Positions 1 through 17,261 of a stretch of 64,000 nt of DNA are shown piece by piece. The stretch's first letter is position 1, and every line of letters starts with the position of its first letter. The stretch is from Chaenocephalus aceratus (Eukaryota > Chordata > Actinopteri > Perciformes > Channichthyidae): NCBI GenBank assembly GCA_023974075.1, contig CM043800.1:41194685-41258684 (forward strand), in the 5' to 3' direction. Both the position numbers and the translations under genes were made by a program. The notes under the pieces are model-generated. The model had not been told where the DNA came from and did no database searches. It was given only the letters and a program-made list of their open reading frames with translations.

Positions 1-38
1 ATATAAATCTAAGTTAATATTATGTTTTGACCTCTCAC

Positions 39-1967
39 CTGGTCTTCTTGACCTGGATGCTGCTGCTCAGCTTCTCCAGCATGAATTCCCCGGTGTCGTG
101 GTTGATGATGAGCACGCAGTCCTTCTGGTACGGCCGCTTGTTCCCTTTGAACACCGTCATGGGAGGCGTGGAGCCTGCAGGAGCAGCAGTAACGTGAATA
201 TCTGTGTCCTTTACCACAGTGCCTTATCAGAAGTGAAGGTGGCGTCGAGGCGTTTTAATCCGTTTCTACATTTGATATCCACATCGGGGTCGTGGGTTAT
301 GACGCCGTTGTAGCGTTGAATCACATCTGATTTATCCTTTGATCCAGGCGGCTAGAAACATGGAGACAAACTTCCTCGCTTCAAAGTAACTCAAAGTTCT
401 CCGTATCAAAAAAGACGCGGTGCTGTGTCTCATTGTCCTGCCATATATAGACATATAGACGGCATACCCGGCGACAGCGCACATAAGACAGCAACCAAGT
501 GAGACTTAAATTAACATATTTTAAACCGTAGTGTGACTCACAGAAATAAAGAGGTTACTCTAAATCCTTATATTGTCAAGCCAAAACATTCAACCCATAA
601 TGATGAAAGGAAAATGGCTCCAACAGGTGAGTTGGTCGGCAAATAGAAACCTTTTTAATTGAGCAAAGAGGAATTATCGTGTAACGCTGGGGTGTCCAAA
701 CATTAGGGGCACTACCGAAAATATACAAAAGGCAGAGCCATTATGAGGTATACGTATCGCCTCATAAGTTAAGTTAGCTAAATTAATCAAATGTAGGTCA
801 ATTTTGCTTGATAATGAAATATTCTTTAAGAAAACAAACAGCCAGCATCACAGCTCTGCAGAGGGTTTCACTTACTTTGTTACAAAAAGTGTTGGCAGCC
901 TTAATCGACTGAATTTAATTGAAAATCGGGCTTATTAACACATGAATACTGTGTTATATATGTGTATATTTATATTTAACCAATATAAGACAATCACAAG
1001 CTTCATGTGTTGGCCATTTTCCATTATACTTCAGGATTTGGACAGTTTTGACACCCCTGGTCTAACACTTTAAAACGTCTACAGTATCATGTTTGGGATT
1101 TTCTCACAGCTTCTCAAACTCTTCAACTGTGTTGCAGTTAACGGTCAGGTGGATTTGTTTGAATTTGTTTTCTTTACAGAAGCGCTGGTAAACAAAGTAA
1201 ACAAGAGGACAACAACAGCCTTACTGGGATGTGAGGTAACGTGATGGTAACTTCTTCTCCTTTCCCAACTTGCAGCTCTCCCTCACAGCTCGTGTCGATG
1301 GAGGCTGGTTTGAAGTCATCTGAAAAAAGCAGCAAGACGGTGTTTTTCATATTTCTTAAAGGACAAAACCTCGCAAGAAAGTAAAAGAAGTAACTCACAA
1401 ACAGAAAAATGCTTAGAGTGAATATGTACTTCTTATTTCTGTGTGAAACTAGTCTTTATTCATGCGTAATTCAATAGGGAAATACATTTTAATACCACAT
1501 TATTCTGGCTAGTGCATTTCCAGCAACTTTTGATCAGGCAGTAATGATGTAAAAATGTCAGAAACAAACAACATATGTGTGACTTTCATTTTTAATAATG
1601 TACTTTTACCACAGACGTTAGTAAGCAGTAGTAATCCCACTTAAAGATAATTTGAGAGTTGTCTACATATATAATATTTCAATGGATGCTGTAACGTTAA
1701 AGCAGTGGGTGTGACGATCTGGTTTTTATGCACATTACTTCATTTACGTCTCGCTATAATTAGCCATGTTATGTAAGAGCCTCCTTGTCAATGTCAGCGG
1801 AATAACTAAAACACATCAGTCAATTTCAGTGTTGTTGTTGTTGTTGTTGTTGTTTCTCACTCACATCTGATAGTATGAAAGGAGGATTTGGGCCTCTTCT
1901 CGAAGCTCTCCCCCAGCTTCAGGACATGCTCCTCTTTGTCCAGCAGCGGATTGGTGCTCCCGTTCAT
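39..1967 (-). CDS. eaf1: ELL-associated factor 1, 5' half (3 exons seen)
   Basis: EAF1 binds the RNA polymerase II elongation factor ELL and acts in nuclear super-elongation complexes. Three exons are visible on the minus strand: 1967-1865 (start [20 protein letters not shown]), 1319-1225 and 174-39; the rest lies beyond the left edge. Translations match the conserved EAF N-terminal domain, including [20 protein letters not shown] and [19 protein letters not shown]; the first is closer to EAF1 than EAF2. Exon 1 ends AGAT and exon 2 begins AT, rebuilding R-Y-D-F. Exon 2 ends CCA/gtaagg (phase 0) but exon 3 (tgcag/GCTCC) needs one base from exon 2 to encode GSTPP, so the junction is one G short. 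A missing G at a CAGGT donor would explain this, either as a sequence error or as a real lesion. Head-to-head with mettl6. Confidence 0.9.
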
Positions 1968-2515
1968 CTCTCGGTTTATTACAAATGTTAAAAGTCCAGC
2001 AGTGTGTGTTTACTTCAGAAAGATCATAAGAAGGAGCAGTTAGCCTCCTGTAGCTAACCGTTAGCACAACATCCCTTTAGCGCCGCCTCTTCCGGATGTG
2101 GTGCGGCTAGGAAATGTGACCGTTAATAATGTACTTGAATCAACTCTATTGTGTTTTAATTCAATGTAAAATATTTTTTACCACTTATTTTAACATCAAA
2201 TGTTAAAACTACATGTAGTGGATGTATTTTAATTGTTTGTAATAAAAGTGGGTCATGGGAGGAACCAACGGAAAGAAATGGAATCAAATAGTTGACACGG
2301 AAGAATTTACACAACGGACAAGATGGACCTCAAATGTGGAAAAAACATGTTTCTTTTTTTGCAATAAATTAATTTTAGCGTGGTTCTTCATACAAACAAC
2401 TGCATTTTTAACCTTGTGAAGAATACTATTTTATCATTAATTAACAAAAAGCAACTTTACTAAAGGAAACGGAGCAGTAAGACATTATTTCTTTCTAAAA
2501 AATAAAAAAAGCATC
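1968..2515. promoter_or_regulatory. shared eaf1/mettl6 divergent promoter interval
   Basis: The 548 bp between the two start codons must hold both 5' UTRs and both promoters. A CTTCCGG core at 2089-2095 (CCGGAAG on the minus strand, the ETS/GABP-type site common in housekeeping bidirectional promoters) sits in a short GC-richer patch at 2080-2110. No TATA box stands out near either start. Promoter function is inferred from geometry and motif only. Confidence 0.55.
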
Positions 2516-7907
<5,392 letters not shown>

Positions 7908-8612
7908 CGCCACGGAGCCAATCACAGAGCTCCTGACGCCACGGAGCCAATCACAGAGCTCCTGGTGCAACCCCTGCCTGTGTGTGTCACCTCAGAAATA
8001 CGACTGAAATGTCTCGATGACATTTAATGGCGGAAAAAACAGTTGTATCCCTGCTGGTTTGTGGTCGAGGTCGAGGTGCTGCTGATGTTGAGTCCTTCAG
8101 ATCATGAGGGAGATGCATGAGGCTAAAGAAAGTTAATAATGCCTTCTTCTGTTAATCTCCCTCTGTCTTTTGGTGCTTTGCCAAAAGATGAAGCGTCCTA
8201 CAAGTGGAACTAAAGGGCCGAAAGGAGCACGGATGTTCAGCAAAGCCGTCAGCTGGATGAAAAGTGAAACTCTGGGGACGATATTTAGAATTCAGATGAC
8301 TTTCAAATCCATTTCAAAGCCTTTTGTCCAACTTGGATTAGCCTCTAGCGTCAGCAGGAGCACTTCCTCCTTCCGATCTGTGTCTCCTGGCCGAAAGCAG
8401 GTGTCTTTATTCCACATCATATAAAGTAACGGGATCATTTTGTATGAGGTGAGCGCTTTTCATTTAGCTGTTCTCCTCGACTGTTAGTTCACACATGGTC
8501 TTAAATATGCCCGCAGTGTCACATCCTGTTATGCTCCTGTTTTAACACGGTTAGCTGTAAACCACTGAGACGGATCGTCATCCTTCACACATCAACACCG
8601 TGACTGTTTCAT

Positions 8613-8618
8613 AATAAA
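8613..8618 (+). other. candidate mettl6 polyadenylation signal
   Basis: AATAAA about 700 bp after the mettl6 stop codon, in otherwise featureless sequence. It is the first clear plus-strand signal after the gene. Confidence 0.4.
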
Positions 8619-8821
8619 GTTATTTCCAAGTATCTCCAAATCACAAGATGATGCTTCCATCAAAATCCTTGAAATATAACAGCAATAACAGATGTGGACT
8701 TTTATTATCAGTCATTATAATGTCATGTAAGTCTTCATGAGATAGCTTACTGTGTCCAACATTCAGACATGTTAAGTCAGTAGGAGGAGTTGAGCCTTTA
8801 GTTTAGACCAATATATATTTC

Positions 8822-8925
8822 ACATTAAAACAATCCCTAAATGTATTGCACAAGTCGTCCAGGTGAGGGCGCTGTTGGCTTCAACGCTATCTCACAAAGC
8901 AATACTGAACATTTTCCATATTGGT
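8822..8925 (+). repeat. dispersed repeat pair, copy b
   Basis: Second copy of the block described at 6640-6770; shares ACATTAAAACAATCCCTA and CCAGGTGAGGGCGCTGTTGG. Confidence 0.65.
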
Positions 8926-8935
8926 GACCGATATA

Positions 8936-9060
8936 TTATTACATTGCATTTAGCTGACGCTTTTATCCGAAGCGACTTACAAGTGCATTCGACCAATAAG
9001 ATACGAACTTGAAGAAAACAGAATCATATAAGTACATTAGGTTTCTAGAGCCAAAACATT
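8936..9060 (+). repeat. interspersed repeat with TTAGCTGACGCTTTTATCCG core
   Basis: The core TTAGCTGACGCTTTTATCCG and GAAGCGACTTACAAGTGCA is a motif widespread in fish genomes. It ends in an AT-rich tract at 9061-9087. Recognised by motif only. Confidence 0.55.
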
Positions 9061-9087
9061 TTATATATATATATATATATATTATAT

Positions 9088-9187
9088 ACAGTCGGGCAAA
9101 AAAGCATTTATTTAGTCAGCCACCAATTTGTGCAAATTCTCCCACTTAAAAAGATGAGAGGCCTGTAATTTTCATCCTAGGTACACA
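9088..9187 (+). mobile_element. Tc1 left-end fragment
   Basis: About 100 bp matching the left end of the Tc1 element at 43381 (TTTAGTCAGCCACCAATT, then CCCACTTAAAAAGATGAGAG and CATCCTAGGTACAC). It begins after a TA and stops abruptly in a TATATA tract, so only the end was kept. Confidence 0.85.
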
Positions 9188-9234
9188 GGATATATATATA
9201 TTTATAAAACGGACAAGTCAAATTAAGCAATCTG

Positions 9235-9450
9235 ATTCTTAATCTGGTTCTTAGCCGTGATATACTGAGCGTATACCACGGGTAGAATTGTAAATTACTT
9301 TTCACAACAAGTCAGTATCCCTCCGCGTCTGAGAAAAACAGTATACCGTTGGGCTGAAAAGCAAACCGCTTCGCGTCGGGCCGAACCACGCCCCTTAGCT
9401 GTGATATAATGAGCATATACCACGGCCTGTCGTGAGCTATTGCTTAAATA
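9235..9450. mobile_element. MITE-like element with internal duplicated block
   Basis: GTGATATACTGAGCGTATACCACGG near 9256 recurs as a diverged direct copy near 9400 (GTGATATAATGAGCATATAC). A GC-richer middle lies between them, and the block is bounded by ATATATAT tracts. Looks like a non-autonomous DNA element; superfamily not assigned. Confidence 0.4.
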
Positions 9451-9547
9451 TATATATCCTGTTGTTAGTCACTTCCTGTGACTCATGATGGTTTTACACT
9501 TCCTGTCCAGTGTGTGGGCTAAGAGCAGATGATACAGTATCAGAGAC

Positions 9548-9977
9548 CAGTGTTTCCCCTAGGATGGAGTCATAGTAGCGGTGCAAAGGCACGTGGAATT
9601 GTGTAGTGTGTGCACGTGTGAAGTGCACCCTGCCAATTAGTTTCTATGTGTCTGCCAGCACAAGAAAGGCTCTTGAGGCCGAGTATCAGGGCCAGTTCTA
9701 GCTAATTTGCTGCTCTAGGCCAGATTTTATAAAGAAATGAAAAAATCTCTACAAAAGACAAATACACTACAAAAACAGAAACTTATTGACAAAGGTAATA
9801 TACGTCAAAATGGCTTCAATTGTATTCAGTGTTGTGTGAACATGTTTTAATTGGGGGATGGAGCTCTGGGCGCCTGATAAGCTAACATCCCCCACTTTCA
9901 TCACTTACAGTGCCTATGTCAAAAATCGGCCCTGCCAGTAAATACAGTGGCAATTAGTATATAGGGGGAAACACGGG
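9548..9977. mobile_element. MITE with GTGTTTCCCC terminal inverted repeats
   Basis: GTGTTTCCCCTAGG on the left is mirrored by TAGGGGGAAACAC on the right, 430 bp apart. No ORF. The short inverted ends suggest a hAT-type non-autonomous element; no target duplication was confirmed. Confidence 0.5.
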
Positions 9978-9979
9978 AG

Positions 9980-12130
9980 ACTGAAACCTCAACATGACAT
10001 GGTTGTTTTTCACAACACACCTTTTCTAACCCAGTAATTGATTTAATAACTTCATCAGCAGATATTTTTGTAAGCTTTAAGATGGAGACATTTCAAGCCA
10101 TAGCTTTCCCTCCGATATTCAAATGTTGTCAAACTGTGCTCTGTTAACCCTTCTGTGTCTCTATTTTAAATGACATTTTGAGGTTACATGATAATTTATT
10201 TATAATTCCAAGGACTCTTATCCCTCTCAATGGCAGCCAACATATGTTAACTTGATACCCCCTAATTAAAAATGTGTTCCTCTCTTGATGCTGGATTGAT
10301 GATGAATTAAAAAGGTGAAATCGTAGAAGAATATTATAAAAATATAACATTTTCCTTTAATCTTTATCACCAAATTGTACTACTTTTTGTTTTTGCTGGA
10401 ATAAAGTTCATTTATAAGATAAGACATTTTCAAAGTGCTATTCAATGAATGTAATGTAACGTAATAGATCAACTGTCTGTTAAGGATTGTTCTGGAAACA
10501 TTACGGCTTGTTATACATGGATGACAAACAGCTAAGGAAGGGATTCTTTTCTTCTTTGTAATTTAAATGAAAACACTCAGAAATACAAATATCTACCTTT
10601 TTTAATATATCGTAATACTTTGCAGCACAGGTGAAAATGGTACGGTTACATTGGACTCTCTGAATGGGTAACAAATGACTTCCTGTTCAGGTGTTGTGAA
10701 AGTCACATCGAGCGGGGAGTTAACGGTACCTCTCGGCCTTTCTTAGAAACATGATTTTGATATTGAGTTTGACCAAGTGCATTTCAAAGATTGTGTGAAA
10801 AGCAAAAGTGCACACGGCATTCATTTGAGTCAAGTAAATATGGAAAATGCTCTGTATTGCTTGCGTGAAGCCAACAGCGTCCTCTGTTACTGCAATCAAA
10901 AAGAAACCATTTTATTATCTGAGGGACGGTTTGAATGTTTTAAAGCAGTCAAACTTCTGCACCAAGTTGTTTCATACCTAAGGCCACAGTATAGAGTACA
11001 AATATTCATCTTGCCCTACGTGCAAAACGACCACTCTTATCAGAGCAGGTCGAAGGGACAACATGTATGTCAGTAGTTCAAACTAAATGAAAAAAACCCC
11101 CACAATGCACATGACTTTCATTTTGATGTGCACGTGACTTAAGAGACGCTTTTGAAACCTCACACTCTGACTGATGCAGCTTCCTGTCCTGTGGTTTGTC
11201 GTTTGCATCCCACTACGTTGAAATAGAATCACATCTGCAGGTTTGATTGTTGACAGTATTTATTTACTGAGCAACACCGCTTCAATCTCAGTTAAAAATA
11301 CATGTGCTTAATTAAATGATGTGTGCAAAGAATAGGAAGGAATCTCTTATTGATTAAACAATGAAAGTGAATTAAGTTGTTTGGAATAAAGTAAGGTCTT
11401 CATGCTTTTGAGATTATTAACATTTGTAAAAATCAGACTTTTGTGAGTGAAATAAATCCGATATGTTTGGCCTAACTCTTGCTGCTGCCGCTCTGTGTTC
11501 TGTCGGTGATGTTTGTCAGCCCTCAGACAGGAGTGGAAAGGAAAACTGAATTAGGGCAGACGGCTCAGAGCTTCACACGCCTTGATACTAATGTTAGCTT
11601 TTCATACTGGCTTTTTACAGAAGTTTATTTAAAGATACTGTGGGTTTAGTAATTTTTTTAGAAGAGGTTTTCGCATTCCTGACAGAGACTGGGGTCCTCT
11701 TTTTTAGCATTAAAAAATGTTGCAGCGTTGTGTCCCCCAAAACAGACAGTCCCTTTGCCGGGAAAGTGTATTTTCAAGTAACATTGTAATTATTATTTTG
11801 ACTGTAGTCACAGAACCACATAACTTCTGCAATCCGTCTTTGTACCGATGTTCTGTAAATGATGTCTGTATTGAAATATAGTTCATGTTTAAATGATACG
11901 ATATCCGGACACATCATGTCTGTTCTCGGTGTATTCAGAAAAAGTAGCTTCCTGACAGCAAGTACTTCATTCAACATCATAAAACATTTAGCTAAAAACC
12001 AACATTCGAAAATCAATACATACAAAACAAATGTATATTGTGCGCAATATACACGTCATCATGTCCGCACGCTCGAAAAGGAAAATATTTGGCTTTGGAA
12101 AGAACATATGTTATTCTTCAGCTTTGTTGA
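9980..12130. other. intergenic, nothing convincing
   Basis: AT-rich sequence with no supported gene. Two open frames of about 100 codons (10777-11076 and 11859-12161, plus strand) have no recognisable domain, repeat structure or splice context and look like chance. Confidence 0.6.
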
Positions 12131-13427
12131 TTTATTCAATGTACTTAAAATAGAAGAGTAAAAGGTTTGTCTCGAGATGCTTCTAGAAGATATGGTCTGG
12201 TCCACGGTCAACCTGCAGAACAAGACGAGAGGACAGAACAGGCATCAGTTTTGCATTCAAAGTACAACACTAAAATATATTTTCTTTCACTATATCAGTA
12301 GAGAAGTATGATACCATGTCTGCAAAGTAGGACGATCATCTCAGGGGAAAATGAACACCTGGACTATATTTCAATGCAATCCATTCAATATTTGATATTT
12401 CAGTCTGCCCAAACTGGTGGACAGACCAGAGTCTTAAATGGCCACACTGGTTTATAGCAGTGTATTTTACTACTGCAATCTTTTAAATAAATAGCTTTTT
12501 TAGAGCCTACAGATCTGTATTCATGAGCCGATGGTACTCGATTACAATGCCAAAACAAACTGTACCTGAAGTAGAGCGGGAATCTGTTTTGGTTTCAAGA
12601 CCCCGGTTCACGGAGGATACCAAAAAGTCCTAGAATAACAAGGTAAACTAACTAATGTGGAGGAATTAAAATTAAAAGAGGAATAGTTTCGTGTGAAAAC
12701 TAAAAGGTACCGTGGGGTCAGATTATAATTGTCCTAAGAGGGGTTCGTTTAGCATGAAACACTTGAAATAACTGAAGGATAACTTCAAAAAGAAAGTAGA
12801 AAGAACGTGAGGTCAAAGAAAACTATTTCTGCTAAAAAGTTAGCAATGACTGAGAGTCAGAGCTGAACATTTCAGATGTGTGTATCTCACACGGCACTGT
12901 CACTTTAATTCATGTATCTTTGTTGTTCATGTTTTATTATCTTTGCTTTTAAAGGAGTGTTTTTAAATGCCATTTTATAATATGTTTCTTAATGTCTTTC
13001 ATTTTTGTAAAGCACTTTGAAAGGTGCTGGAAACATGCACTTGCCTTGCCTTGCGTTGCCTTGCCTAAAGTACAAAGTAAAGAGGCCATTTCTACCTGTG
13101 ACATTGATCCAGATGAACAGTCCCATTGCCGTCGGTCCCTCCTCACATTCAGCCTGGCACTGACACTGACCGGCGTCCTCTGGAGACACGTTGAGGATCT
13201 CCGTCACCACCTGTCTGCGTCTCATGTTGTCTTCAGAGAACGTCTCGTTCACCGTGGTGAAGAACCTTCTGGGGTCCGTCAGCTCGACGCTTTGCTTCCC
13301 GACAGCAACCCAGACAACATGCAGCAGACTGCATTGCTCAAAGTCATAGACGGCATCGCAGGAGAGCTGGACAGAGGATCCTCTGGCTGTGGTGATGATG
13401 CCCCTTCATATAGGACCTCCACGGGAA
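12131..13427 (-). CDS. Ig-domain gene, partial, with possible terminal exon
   Basis: An exon at 13427-13096 (acceptor ctgtag, donor GTAGAA) encodes one immunoglobulin-like domain: VQLSCDAVYDFEQC, then VVWVAVGKQSVELTD, then EILNVSPEDAGQCQCQAEC, with Cys, Trp and the D-A-G-x-C pattern of the F strand. One base is missing in a C-run (13401-13404) between the first codons (PVEVLYE) and the rest. A possible last exon at 12212-12183 follows a pyrimidine-rich acceptor, encodes VDRGPDHIF and a stop, and has AATAAA (TTTATT at 12131-12136) downstream. The exon phases show that intermediate exons, presumably transmembrane, have not been found. Upstream exons are also missing. An immune or cell-surface receptor is likely; the family is not identified. 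Confidence 0.55.
12895..13070 (+). repeat. LINE/SINE 3'-tail repeat, copy 1
   Basis: TTTCATTTTTGTAAAGCAC followed by a CTTGCCTTGCCTTG tail also occurs at 63600-63745 and, inverted, at the LINE 3' end near 54830. It matches the 3' tail of the L2-like family in this window. Confidence 0.65.
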
Positions 13428-13479
13428 CTACAGCAGGAAACAAAATGAAAAACTGTTATTCCACCTTCTTCAGTCTTCA

Positions 13480-13755
13480 ATGGGCCCTATTACGCTTGTT
13501 CTGTTTCTCTTCTCCTTTGTTTTCTATAGTGACATCACTATGTAACACGTTTGCTTCTATTGGTTTGCGTTTCAAACACATTGTACGTGATAGACTAAGG
13601 GGCGGGACATCTCCAAGCAGTTGACCAATCACAACAGAGCCGGCCAGCTAACCAATCAGAGCAGACTGGGCTCTGGTTTCAGACAGAGGGTGAAAAGAGG
13701 TGCTGCAGCACAGGCAGTACGAGAACAATAAAGAGCTTTTGAACATTAAAGCCTG
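13480..13755 (+). mobile_element. MITE, parent of the 57-bp minisatellite
   Basis: Begins GGGCCCTATTACGC and carries TAGTGACATCACTATGTAAC and CAATAAAGAGCTTTTGAACA, then passes directly into the first 57-bp unit (GGAGACACTACATACTGATA). The same parent sequence restarts at 14818 after the array (GGGGCCCTTATTTG, then TAGTGGCATCACTGTGTAA). The array therefore occupies what would be the right end of this element. Confidence 0.65.
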
Positions 13756-14815
13756 GAGACACTACATACTGATACACACCTGATCATCAGCAGGAGAGGA
13801 CTCTTTAAAGTAGAGACACTACATACTGATATACACCTGAACATCAGGAGAGGACTCTTTAAAGTAGAGACACTACATACTGATATACACCTGAACATCA
13901 GCAGGAGAGGACTCTTTAAAGTAGAGACACTACATACTGATATACACCTGAACATCAGCAGGAGAGGACTCTTTAAAGTAGAGACACTACATACTGATAT
14001 ACACCTGAACATCAGCAGGAGAGGACTCTTTAAAGTAGAGACACTACATACTGATATACACCTGACATCAGCAGAAGAGGACTCTTTAAAGTAGAGACAC
14101 TACATACTGATATACACCTGAACATCAGCAGGAGAGGACTCTTTAAAGTAGAGACACTACATACTGATATACACCTGAAACATCAGCAGGAGAGACTCTT
14201 TAAAGTAGAGACACTACATACTGATATACACCTGAACATCAGCAGGAGAGGACTCTTTAAAGTAGAGACACTACATACTGATATACACCTGAACATCAGC
14301 AGGAGAGGACTCTTTAAAGTAGAGACACTACATACTGATATACACCTGAACATCAGCAGGAGAGGACTCTTTAAAGTAGAGACACTACATACTGATATAC
14401 ACCCTGACATCAGCAGAAGAGGACTCTTTAAAGTAGAGACACTACATACTGATATACACCTGAATCATCAGCAGGAGAGGACTCTTTAAAGTAGAGACAC
14501 TACATACTGATAAACACCTGAACATCAGCAGGAGAGGACTCTTTAAAGTAGAGACACTACATACTGATATACACCTGAACATCAGCAGGAGAGGACTCTT
14601 TAAAGTAGAGACACTACATACTGATATACACCTGAACATCAGCAGGAGAGGACTCTTTAAAGTAGAGACACTACATACTGATATACACCTGAACATCAGC
14701 AGGAGAGGACTCTTTAAAGTAGAGACACTACATACTGATATACACCTGAACATCAGCAGGAGAGGACTCTTTAAAGTAGAGACACTACATACTGATATAC
14801 ACCTGAACATAGCTT
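13745..14815 (+). repeat. 57-bp minisatellite array A, about 19 copies
   Basis: Unit GTAGAGACACTACATACTGA + TATACACCTGAACATCAGCA + GGAGAGGACTCTTTAAA. Nineteen TACTGAT cores were counted. The period is a multiple of three and the minus strand has no stop in one frame, giving a spurious repeat of MFRCISVCSVSTLKSPLLL. Variants include a 3-bp deletion (ACATCAGGAGAGG, unit 2) and a TGACATCAGCAGAAG form shared by units near 14065 and 14405. An inverted array of the same unit lies at 19285-20098. Confidence 0.95.
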
Positions 14816-14817
14816 AA

Positions 14818-14985
14818 AGGGGCCCTTATTTGTTTACTTCAGTTACATAGTGGCATCACTGTGTAAAACGTTCAAACACATTATACGTGATCTCTAAGCT
14901 GTTGACCAATCACAGCAGAGCCTTCCAGCTAACAAATCAGAGCAGACTGTGCTCTGGACTTTTTTCTTGGCAAGAACCTAAAAAC
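14818..14985 (+). mobile_element. second MITE copy after array A, truncated
   Basis: Repeats the start of the element at 13480-13755 (GGGGCCCTT, TAGTGGCATCACTGTGTAA, TTGACCAATCACAGCAGAGC) and then diverges. Confidence 0.6.
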
Positions 14986-15217
14986 ATCAGCGTTGTCGTG
15001 TTGTCAATTTCCCCCCATTTCCCTCGCAAAAACGGCTCATAGTAACAAATGTCAGCCTTAATGAGAAAGTGCCATTTCAGTCAGATTTGCAGAGCTGCTG
15101 GTTTCAAAACTGCAAAAGGTAAAGAGTGAAACAATGCCTCTAGGGCAACTTTTAATCTCTGGTCATATTCTCCGGCTGCACTCCACGACACAGCCTTATT
15201 TGCGTGAGCTGAGCTGT

Positions 15218-15378
15218 ATTTGCAATCTCATAAGGTGGGCTGGACTGTATTATAATTGTCCTTGAGATAAACCAAGTTCTTTTTTTTGTGCTGCAGCAAA
15301 TTTTCCCCGCGAGAAACGATTTTGAGCAACAAATAGACACTTCTAAATTGTCGTGTAACATTTTTGATATCATATTTT
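15218..15378 (+). repeat. direct repeat flanking the TRIM gene, left copy
   Basis: Shares CTCATAAGGTGG, TTGAGATA, CGATTTTGAGCA and GACACTTCTAAATTG + CATTTTTGATATCATAT with 17995-18182 in the same orientation. Confidence 0.75.
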
Positions 15379-15610
15379 ATGCCCTCTCTACTTGTTTTGT
15401 TCCTGTTGCCTTATTTGCCTGAGCTGAGATGTATTTGCCTCGGGGAATTTGGCTTCTATTAACTTCCCCATACAACCAGGCGTCATTGTAAACAAGGACT
15501 GAACACGACACCACTCCTCTTGGACTCTGGAATGTAGTCCAACCTGTCCAACACTCCCTTTTTTCCCTCTCAGGAAATCTATTCAATATTCACATTTAGT
15601 TTAGAGTGAA

Positions 15611-17252
15611 ATGGCGCTGCAGCTAGACCAGGAGAAGCTCTGCTGCCCCGTTTGTCTGGATCTACTGAAGGATCCGGGGACTCTTCCCTGCGGACACAGC
15701 TTCTGCATGAGCTGTATTGAAAGCCACTGGGATGAAGAGGCTCCGAAGACAATCTACAGCTGCCCTCAGTGCAAACAGACCTTCACCCCGAGGCCTGTCC
15801 TGGGGCTAAGTACCATGTTTGCTGATTTACTGGAAGCGCTGAAGAAGACGGTTCCGGCTGATCACTTTTATGCCGCTCCCGGAGATGTGGCCTGTGATTT
15901 CTGCTTTGGAAGAAAGCTGAAAGCCCTGAAGTCCTGTCTGGTGTGTCGGGTCTCTTACTGTGAGCTCCACCTTCAGCCTCACTATGAATCTCCTGCCTTT
16001 AAAACGCACCAGCTGATCAAACCCTCCGAAAACCTGCAGGAGAAGTTTTGCTCCCGCCACGACGAGGTGATGAAGATTTCTGCCGCACTGATCAGCAGAC
16101 CATATGTATTTTGTGCTCCATGGATGACCATAAGGACCATGACACGGTCTCAGCTGCCGTAGAAAGGAAAGAGAAGAGGAGCGAAATTGGGATGAGTCTG
16201 CAGAAAATCAAGCAAAGGATCGATGACAGAGAGAAGGACGTGAAGGCGCTTCAGCAGGAGATGGTGGAAATCAATGCCTCTGCTGATGAGGCAGTGAAGA
16301 ACAGCGAGATGACTTTACAACAGCTTGTCAGTCTCATTGAGAAAAAAGGCTCTGCTCTAAAGGATGAAATCAGATCCCAGCAGAAAACTGAAGTCAGCCG
16401 GGTCAAAGAGCTTCAGGAGAAGATGGAGGAGGAGATCGCTCAACTGAGGAGGAAGGACGCTGAGCTGGAGCATCTCTCACACACCGATGACCACATCCTC
16501 TTTCTACATAAATACCCTTTGCTGTCGAATCTCAGTGAATCTGACTCACCCAGATTCAAAATCCAATCCCTGAAACACTTTGAAGATGTGGAAGTAGCTG
16601 TGACAGAGGCCCGCGATAAACTACAAGACATTCTCAACGAGGAAGTGCTGAAGATCTCACTAAAAGTCAGCGGGTAGATGTCTTACTGCCACAACCAGAG
16701 CCCAAGACCAGAGACGAATTCCTAAAATACTCCCGTCAAATCACACTGGATCCCAACACTGTTAACACGGGGCTGTCGTTATCTGAAGGGAACAGAAAAG
16801 CAACAGTTGTGAGAGAAAAGCAATCATATCCCAGTCACCGAGACAGGTTTTCCGACTGTCTTCAGGTCCTGAGTAGAGAGAGTCTGACTGGACGTTGGTA
16901 CTGGGAGGTGCAGAGAGGCAGTGGAGGCGTTTCAGTGGCCGTTTCATACAAGGATATCAGCAGGACAGGGAGTGAAAGTGGATTTGGAGACAATGACAAG
17001 TCGTGGGCATTAGGATGCTTCGATACAAGTTATAACTTCAGACATAACAACATCAGAACTGTGCTCTCAGGCCCTCAGTCCTCTACGATAGGAGTTTACC
17101 TGGATCACAAGGCAGGAGAACTGTCCTTCTACAGCGTCTCTGACACGATGACTCTCCTCCACAGAGTCCAGAAAACATTCACTCAGCCGCTTCAAGCTGG
17201 ACTTTGGGTTTATTGGGTTGGAGACACTGCTGAGTTGTGTGAGCTTAAGTAG
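15611..17252 (+). CDS. TRIM16-like RING/B-box/coiled-coil/PRY-SPRY protein, single exon
   Basis: Predicted E3 ubiquitin-ligase-type TRIM protein of the large fish TRIM16-like family linked to innate immunity. From the ATG: RING (CCPVCLDLLKDP, CGHSFCMSC, SCPQC; about residues 11-57), B-box 1 (CDFCFGRKLKALKSCLVC), B-box 2 (FCSRHDEVMK, then CRTDQQTICILC and DDHKDHDT), a coiled coil of about 120 residues (LQQEMVEINASADEAVK), a hinge with PEPKTRDEFLKYS, and PRY-SPRY (LTLDPNTV-like, YWEVQRGSGGVSVAVSYKDI, SFYSVSDTMTLLHRVQ, ending ELCELK). Two one-base losses interrupt it: T-run 16077-16079 in B-box 2 and G-run 16672-16674, giving a TAG before the PRY. Allowing for these, one frame of about 547 aa spans all domains, the normal family length. 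No introns; no poly-A tail seen. Confidence 0.88.
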
Positions 17253-17261
17253 ACAGGAGCC

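Noticed and set aside
10777..11076. 99-codon ORF as a possible gene
   Set aside because: No domain, no splice context and codon composition like the surrounding AT-rich DNA.
13746..14810. Long minus-strand ORFs made of MFRCISVCSVSTLKSPLLL repeats
   Set aside because: They come from a 57-bp tandem array whose length is a multiple of three; no start context, splice sites or non-repeat sequence supports a protein. The same applies to the plus-strand ORF over 19336-20073.
15611..17252. TRIM gene as a processed retrocopy
   Set aside because: It is intronless and flanked by direct repeats, but no poly-A tail follows the stop and the flanking repeats are far too long for LINE target duplications; many fish TRIM16-like genes appear to be single-exon.
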